Assembly (NCBI GenBank): GCA_034678405.1
Contig: JAXDBW010000028.1
Location: 1-10,380, forward strand
DNA length: 10,380 nucleotides
Source: JAXDBW01 sp034678405
GTDB lineage: Bacteria > Patescibacteriota > Patescibacteriia > UBA10025 > JAHIVO01
Direction of reading: 5' to 3'
Position numbers and translations under genes: made by a program. Every line of letters begins with the position of its first letter. Positions within the stretch are counted from its first letter, which is position 1. The notes under the pieces were generated by a model, which was not told the origin of the DNA, ran no database searches, and saw only the letters and a program-made list of their open reading frames with translations. Shown piece after piece: positions 6,981 to 10,380 of the stretch.

Positions 6981-8044
6981 CCTTCGACTAAATTAATGAT
7001 TTCTTGGGCAATCAGAGCGGTGGCATTAGGGTGCATCATCATGGCCATATGTCGAGATAATTGTTCCTGCAGCTCTGCGTCTCCTATAACCCTTGTTATT
7101 GTATCGACCAAACGGCTTGGTGACAAATCCTGCTGCCGCTCGACGATAGCTGCCTGCTTTTCTTTGAAATATGCCGCATTTACCTCTTGATGTGACTCGG
7201 GCATGGGTACGAGGATAGTAGGTTTCTGCAGCGCGCTGAGCTCAGATAGCGATGAGAGGCCGGCCCGCGATACGACGACTGTAGCAGCTGCGAGAAGATC
7301 GGCCATGCCATCACTGACAAATGTATGTTGCTGGTAGTGGGGGTGTTCAATGCCCGCTACGGCTTTTCCAGCTCCGGTAATATGCACTATTTGACAGTAC
7401 TCCACGAGCGCAGGCAGTGACTGCTGTACAATGCTGTTCAATCCGGCAGCGCCTGTACCACCACCGGTGATAACCACAATCGGGAGGTCTTGGGTCAGGT
7501 TAAATTGGTCGCGTCCTCGTTGGGCGCGAGCACTAGCAATATCTTGACGCACCGGATTGCCTGTCCATTTTGTTTTGCTACTCGGGAAGCGCTGGAGCGA
7601 CTTCTCAAAGGTGACTGTTATGGTCCGGGCGAGATTGAGCATTAAAATATTTGAAAGTGAGGGTACCAGATCCTGCTGATGCACGAGAATGCGCGCGCCG
7701 TATACCCAGCCGGCCCACATGACCGGTACCTGGACATAGCTCCCCGCGCCCACAATGACGTCGGGTTTGAGACGATACATGCGCACCAGCGCTTGGAAGA
7801 AACCTCCTACGGTGGCAAAGATATCAAGTACATTGCGTACATCAAAATACCGGCGTAGTTTACCGGCGCCGACCCAATAGTACGGTATTCCGATGGACTC
7901 CACCATTGCCCGCTCGGGCGTACCCTGCCGCGTACCAACAAAGAGCATTGTGGCGTCAGGATGTTCTCCCTGTATCTTTTCGATGAGCGCAATGAGTGGC
8001 GATACCGAGCCGGCGGTGCCACCCCCAGTAAAAAGGATTCTCAT
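6977..8044 (-). CDS. murG: lipid II synthase, UDP-GlcNAc transferase MurG
   Basis: Peripheral membrane GT-B glycosyltransferase on the inner face of the cytoplasmic membrane. It transfers GlcNAc from UDP-GlcNAc to lipid I, giving lipid II. It is 355 residues, close to the family length. The N-domain glycine loop is FTGGGTAGSVSPLIAL (5-20), followed by VIVGAGSYVQVPVMWAG (96-112), VHQQDLVPSLSN (121-132) and TGNPVRQDI (161-169). The C-domain has VITGGGTGAAGLNS (191-204), SDGMADLLAAATVVVSRAG (244-262), the conserved SLSEL with Glu268, and LVPMPESHQEVNAAYF (278-293), which includes the HQ..NA donor-site motif. The usual GGTGGH is changed to GGTAGS, so the conserved histidine of the first loop is absent. 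The C-terminal donor site looks intact, so I expect an active enzyme. It is joined to ftsW and murC by ATGA overlaps on both sides and has no Shine-Dalgarno sequence. Confidence 0.95.
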   Translation of the reverse strand: MRILFTGGGTAGSVSPLIALIEKIQGEHPDATMLFVGTRQGTPERAMVESIGIPYYWVGAGKLRRYFDVRNVLDIFATVGGFFQALVRMYRLKPDVIVGAGSYVQVPVMWAGWVYGARILVHQQDLVPSLSNILMLNLARTITVTFEKSLQRFPSSKTKWTGNPVRQDIASARAQRGRDQFNLTQDLPIVVITGGGTGAAGLNSIVQQSLPALVEYCQIVHITGAGKAVAGIEHPHYQQHTFVSDGMADLLAAATVVVSRAGLSSLSELSALQKPTILVPMPESHQEVNAAYFKEKQAAIVERQQDLSPSRLVDTITRVIGDAELQEQLSRHMAMMMHPNATALIAQEIINLVEG

Positions 8045-9147
8045 GGCTTTGTTTGCTTAGAAATATTCACTAATACTCCTACAGCGATAAGCGACGTGGC
8101 GAGTGCGGAGCTCCCATAACTCACAAATGGAAGTGGAATGCCGGTCAGGGGAATCAGGGTAACCATAGCCGCGATATTTATAAACGCCTGCATGACGATC
8201 CACGCCGCGATACCAGTCGCGACGAGCTTACCAAATGTATCTGGCGCCTGGCGGGCTACTTTGAAACCGCGATACATCACATACAGGAATAGCACAATGA
8301 GGATCATGGAAAAGATAAGCCCGAGTTCTTCAGCTATCACCGCAAAAATGGAGTCCCCAGTAACCTCTGGTAAATATAAATACTTTTGACGTGAGTGTCC
8401 GAGACCGAGACCAAAAACCCCACCGCTACCGATCGCGAGTAGGGCTTGATTTATTTGATACCCGATTCCCTGCGGGTCGAGTGCCGGGTTCAGGAAGACA
8501 GTCAGGCGAGCTGCTCGGTACGGTGCCAATTTTACCAGCAAGGCAAATAACCCAGAAGCTCCCAGCACTAGCCAGGCCAAGTGTTTGAGTGGTGCGCCGG
8601 CTACGTAAAAAATCACAAAACCAATAATCGCGATGCTTATCATGGTACCCATGTCAGGCTGGAGCATAATCAGAAACGCTATACTGCCAACGATAATCAA
8701 AAACGGCACGAGACCAAACGCCGCATCCTTAATCCCCTCCTTATTTTTCGCAAAGAGGGTCGCTAAATACAAAATAAATGTCAACTTCAAAAGTTCGGTC
8801 GGCTGAAACAGCGTCGGCCCGAGCTGGATCCACCGGCGAGCACCGCCGAATTCGTAGCCGATCCCAGGGAGAAACACAGCGAGTAGCAACAAAATATTGA
8901 GCGCCATGAGCGGAAAGGCAAACTTACGCCATACATGATAATCGACGCGCGACATCACGAAGAATCCAATCAGCCCAAGCCCGACCCCGTACATGACTTG
9001 GTGTTGGAGTAAATAATTACTATTACCAAATTTTTCAAAAGAAATAACCGAGCTGGCTGATGCGAGCATCACGAGGCCGTATAGCAAAATAGCGCCGATG
9101 GTGGCAATCAAACGATAATCAGGTTTGTGATAGCGAACTGAGGCCAT
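8041..9147 (-). CDS. ftsW: SEDS-family septal peptidoglycan polymerase FtsW
   Basis: Polytopic membrane glycosyltransferase of the SEDS family that polymerises lipid II at the division site, normally with a partner class B penicillin-binding protein. It is 368 residues with about ten hydrophobic segments. Signature parts are YEFGGARRWIQLGPTLFQPTELLKL (98-122), LQPDMGTMI (162-170), GYQINQALLAIGSGGVFGLGLG (229-250), the catalytic-loop EVTGDSIFAVIAEELG (261-276) with Asp265, and NIAAMVTLIPLTGIPLP followed by FVSYGSSAL (324-349). RodA has a similar fold, but the position between murD and murG is the classical one for FtsW. The ATG at 9147 lies 2 bases after the murD stop; the TGA at the other end overlaps the murG ATG. 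No Shine-Dalgarno sequence is seen. The N-terminal cytoplasmic tail is short (about 12 residues). Confidence 0.94.
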   Translation of the reverse strand: MASVRYHKPDYRLIATIGAILLYGLVMLASASSVISFEKFGNSNYLLQHQVMYGVGLGLIGFFVMSRVDYHVWRKFAFPLMALNILLLLAVFLPGIGYEFGGARRWIQLGPTLFQPTELLKLTFILYLATLFAKNKEGIKDAAFGLVPFLIIVGSIAFLIMLQPDMGTMISIAIIGFVIFYVAGAPLKHLAWLVLGASGLFALLVKLAPYRAARLTVFLNPALDPQGIGYQINQALLAIGSGGVFGLGLGHSRQKYLYLPEVTGDSIFAVIAEELGLIFSMILIVLFLYVMYRGFKVARQAPDTFGKLVATGIAAWIVMQAFINIAAMVTLIPLTGIPLPFVSYGSSALATSLIAVGVLVNISKQTKP

Positions 9148-9149
9148 GA

Positions 9150-10380
9150 TTAGGTCAATTTCTTTACTGCTGCTATAAATTGGTCGCCTCGATCAAATTC
9201 ATGACTAAACAGGCCAAAACTTGCTGCGCCGGGAGAAAGGAGTACGGTGGTAACGTGACGCTTCTCGGCTTCAGCTTGGGCTAGGCGAACCGCTTCATTC
9301 ATCGATTTCGCTGTACACATATGCTTATATTTTTTCCTCTCGAGAGCGAGGGCTATCTTCTCTGTCGCCGTACCCGGCAGTAAAATAGTCACAGCTGTGC
9401 GTCGAGGAATAACCTGCGTCAATTTACGAAAATCAAGATTTTTATCAGTTCCTCCAGCAATCAAAATCACTTTTGACTGAAAACTCTGTAAAGCAGCGAT
9501 CGCCGCATCAGGCATCGTGGCGGTAGTGTCATTATAATAGCCCACTCTATGTAGCGTCCTCACTCGCTCGAGTCGCCCTGGCACACCAGGAAACTCACGT
9601 ATGGTCTTTTGTAGCACGCGTGCGGGAATGGTATAGGGAGCTACCGCTGCACAGGCAGCCAGGACATTTTGGACATTGTGTCGGCCGGCCAATCCTATAG
9701 CAGACAGCGGGAGCAACTGGCGTTCGTGACCGTTCCACCGCTCGATGATCGCTTTGTTTTTTACATAGACTGCGTTTTCTTCTCCGATATACCTGTCAGA
9801 AAACCATATTCTACGACCCGGTACCTGACGACCGATCTGACGGGTATACGTATTGTCATGATTCAATACTGCTACATCCTCTGCGGTTTGGTGGGAGAAT
9901 AGTTTCGCCTTAGCCCGGCTATATTGCTGCATGGTACGATGTCTATTGAGATGGTCTCGGAGGAGATTTGTCATGACCGCAATATGGGGACGGATACGTA
10001 CATGAGCTGCGTCCTCGATTTGCCATGAGGAGAGTTCTAGTACAACAGGATGTCGCCTATCAGTACGCGATACTATGTCCAACGGCGACACACGTATATT
10101 GCCAGCCATCAGCGGCCGCTGACGAGCCGCGCGCAATATTTGATGAATTAATACGGTGGTAGTCGACTTTCCTTTGGTGCCAGTGACTGCCACGACCGGT
10201 GCCTTGGTCAAACGGAAAAACAAACTGACTTCGTTCTCCACCGGCACGCCGGCCTGTCGAGCCACTGATAGAAAACGGGAATTCGGTGGTACGCTGGGTT
10301 TTTTGATAATAAGATCAGCGGCACGAAAATCAGCGACCCGATGCTTACCAAGTACATACGTAATGCCCTTATACCGTTTG
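9150..10380 (-). CDS. murD: UDP-MurNAc-L-Ala--D-Glu ligase, N-terminus cut by window edge
   Basis: Cytoplasmic ATP-dependent ligase that adds D-Glu to UDP-MurNAc-L-Ala. About 409 residues are visible and the frame is open to the edge, so the true start is outside; a GTG at 10265 is an internal codon, because the residues before it are typical MurD (YVLGKHRVADFRAADLIIKK, then PSVPPNSRFLS). By comparison with E. coli MurD about 45 N-terminal residues are missing. Visible motifs in order: VENEVSLFF, the P-loop AVTGTKGKSTTT, LELSSWQIED, MTNLLRDHLNRH, GLAGRHNVQNVLAA, FPGVPGRLE, YYNDTTATMPDAAIAAL, IAGGTDKNLDF (with the conserved Lys) and LLSPGAASFGLF with FDRGDQF. The NDSKATN motif of well-studied MurD proteins reads NDTTATM here. 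Its TAA ends 2 bases before ftsW, so the two are cotranscribed. The promoter of the cluster must lie beyond the window. Confidence 0.96.
   Translation of the reverse strand, partial: KRYKGITYVLGKHRVADFRAADLIIKKPSVPPNSRFLSVARQAGVPVENEVSLFFRLTKAPVVAVTGTKGKSTTTVLIHQILRAARQRPLMAGNIRVSPLDIVSRTDRRHPVVLELSSWQIEDAAHVRIRPHIAVMTNLLRDHLNRHRTMQQYSRAKAKLFSHQTAEDVAVLNHDNTYTRQIGRQVPGRRIWFSDRYIGEENAVYVKNKAIIERWNGHERQLLPLSAIGLAGRHNVQNVLAACAAVAPYTIPARVLQKTIREFPGVPGRLERVRTLHRVGYYNDTTATMPDAAIAALQSFQSKVILIAGGTDKNLDFRKLTQVIPRRTAVTILLPGTATEKIALALERKKYKHMCTAKSMNEAVRLAQAEAEKRHVTTVLLSPGAASFGLFSHEFDRGDQFIAAVKKLT

Noticed and set aside
10200..10265. GTG at 10265 as the start of murD
   Set aside because: Clear MurD sequence (GKHRVADFRAADLIIKKPSVP) continues upstream in the same frame to the window edge, so the gene is simply cut by the window.

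Overview
All genes in this window lie on the minus strand, so the order of transcription runs from high to low coordinates. The gene set is a compact peptidoglycan precursor and division cluster (murD partial, ftsW, murG, murC, murB), followed by secA, then two small membrane-protein genes and a CPA2/Kef-type antiporter gene that runs off the low-coordinate edge and is broken by a one-base frameshift. The standard genetic code fits, with TAA, TAG and TGA all used as stops. I see no RNA gene, mobile element, CRISPR array or phage signature.

The organism looks like a bacterium of the Candidate Phyla Radiation (Patescibacteria, Parcubacteria-like). This rests on inference: a SecA with an extra segment of about 20 residues before the EAYAADITYG motif, a MurG whose glycine-rich loop reads GGGTAGSVSP instead of GGTGGHVFP, a MurD with NDTTATM where the classical motif is NDSKATN, a DUF5654-like small protein, very tight gene packing, and almost no Shine-Dalgarno sequences. 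Phylum is likely; anything finer cannot be read from this window.

Layout. 10380-9150: murD, lacking its N-terminus at the edge. 9147-8041: ftsW, 2 bases after murD. 8044-6977, 6980-5604 and 5607-4702: murG, murC and murB, chained to ftsW and to one another by 4-base ATGA overlaps. 4701-4649: a 53-base gap with two candidate -10 boxes and a small inverted repeat, serving secA. 4648-1886: secA. 1885-1815: a 71-base gap with a well-formed promoter. 1814-1383 and 1386-1117: two small membrane proteins, again joined by ATGA. 1111-1: the antiporter, 5 bases further on.

How the genes work together. MurB and MurC make UDP-MurNAc and add L-Ala; MurD adds D-Glu; MurG adds GlcNAc to lipid I to give lipid II; FtsW polymerises lipid II at the septum. 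SecA drives export through SecYEG. The last three genes probably form a separate small transcription unit concerned with the membrane and monovalent ions. No stretch over 300 bases lacks a gene. I did not find an undescribed system; the most useful observations are the frameshift beside the antiporter's QD motif, a promoter whose predicted start of transcription falls on the start codon, and the lack of ribosome binding sites throughout.
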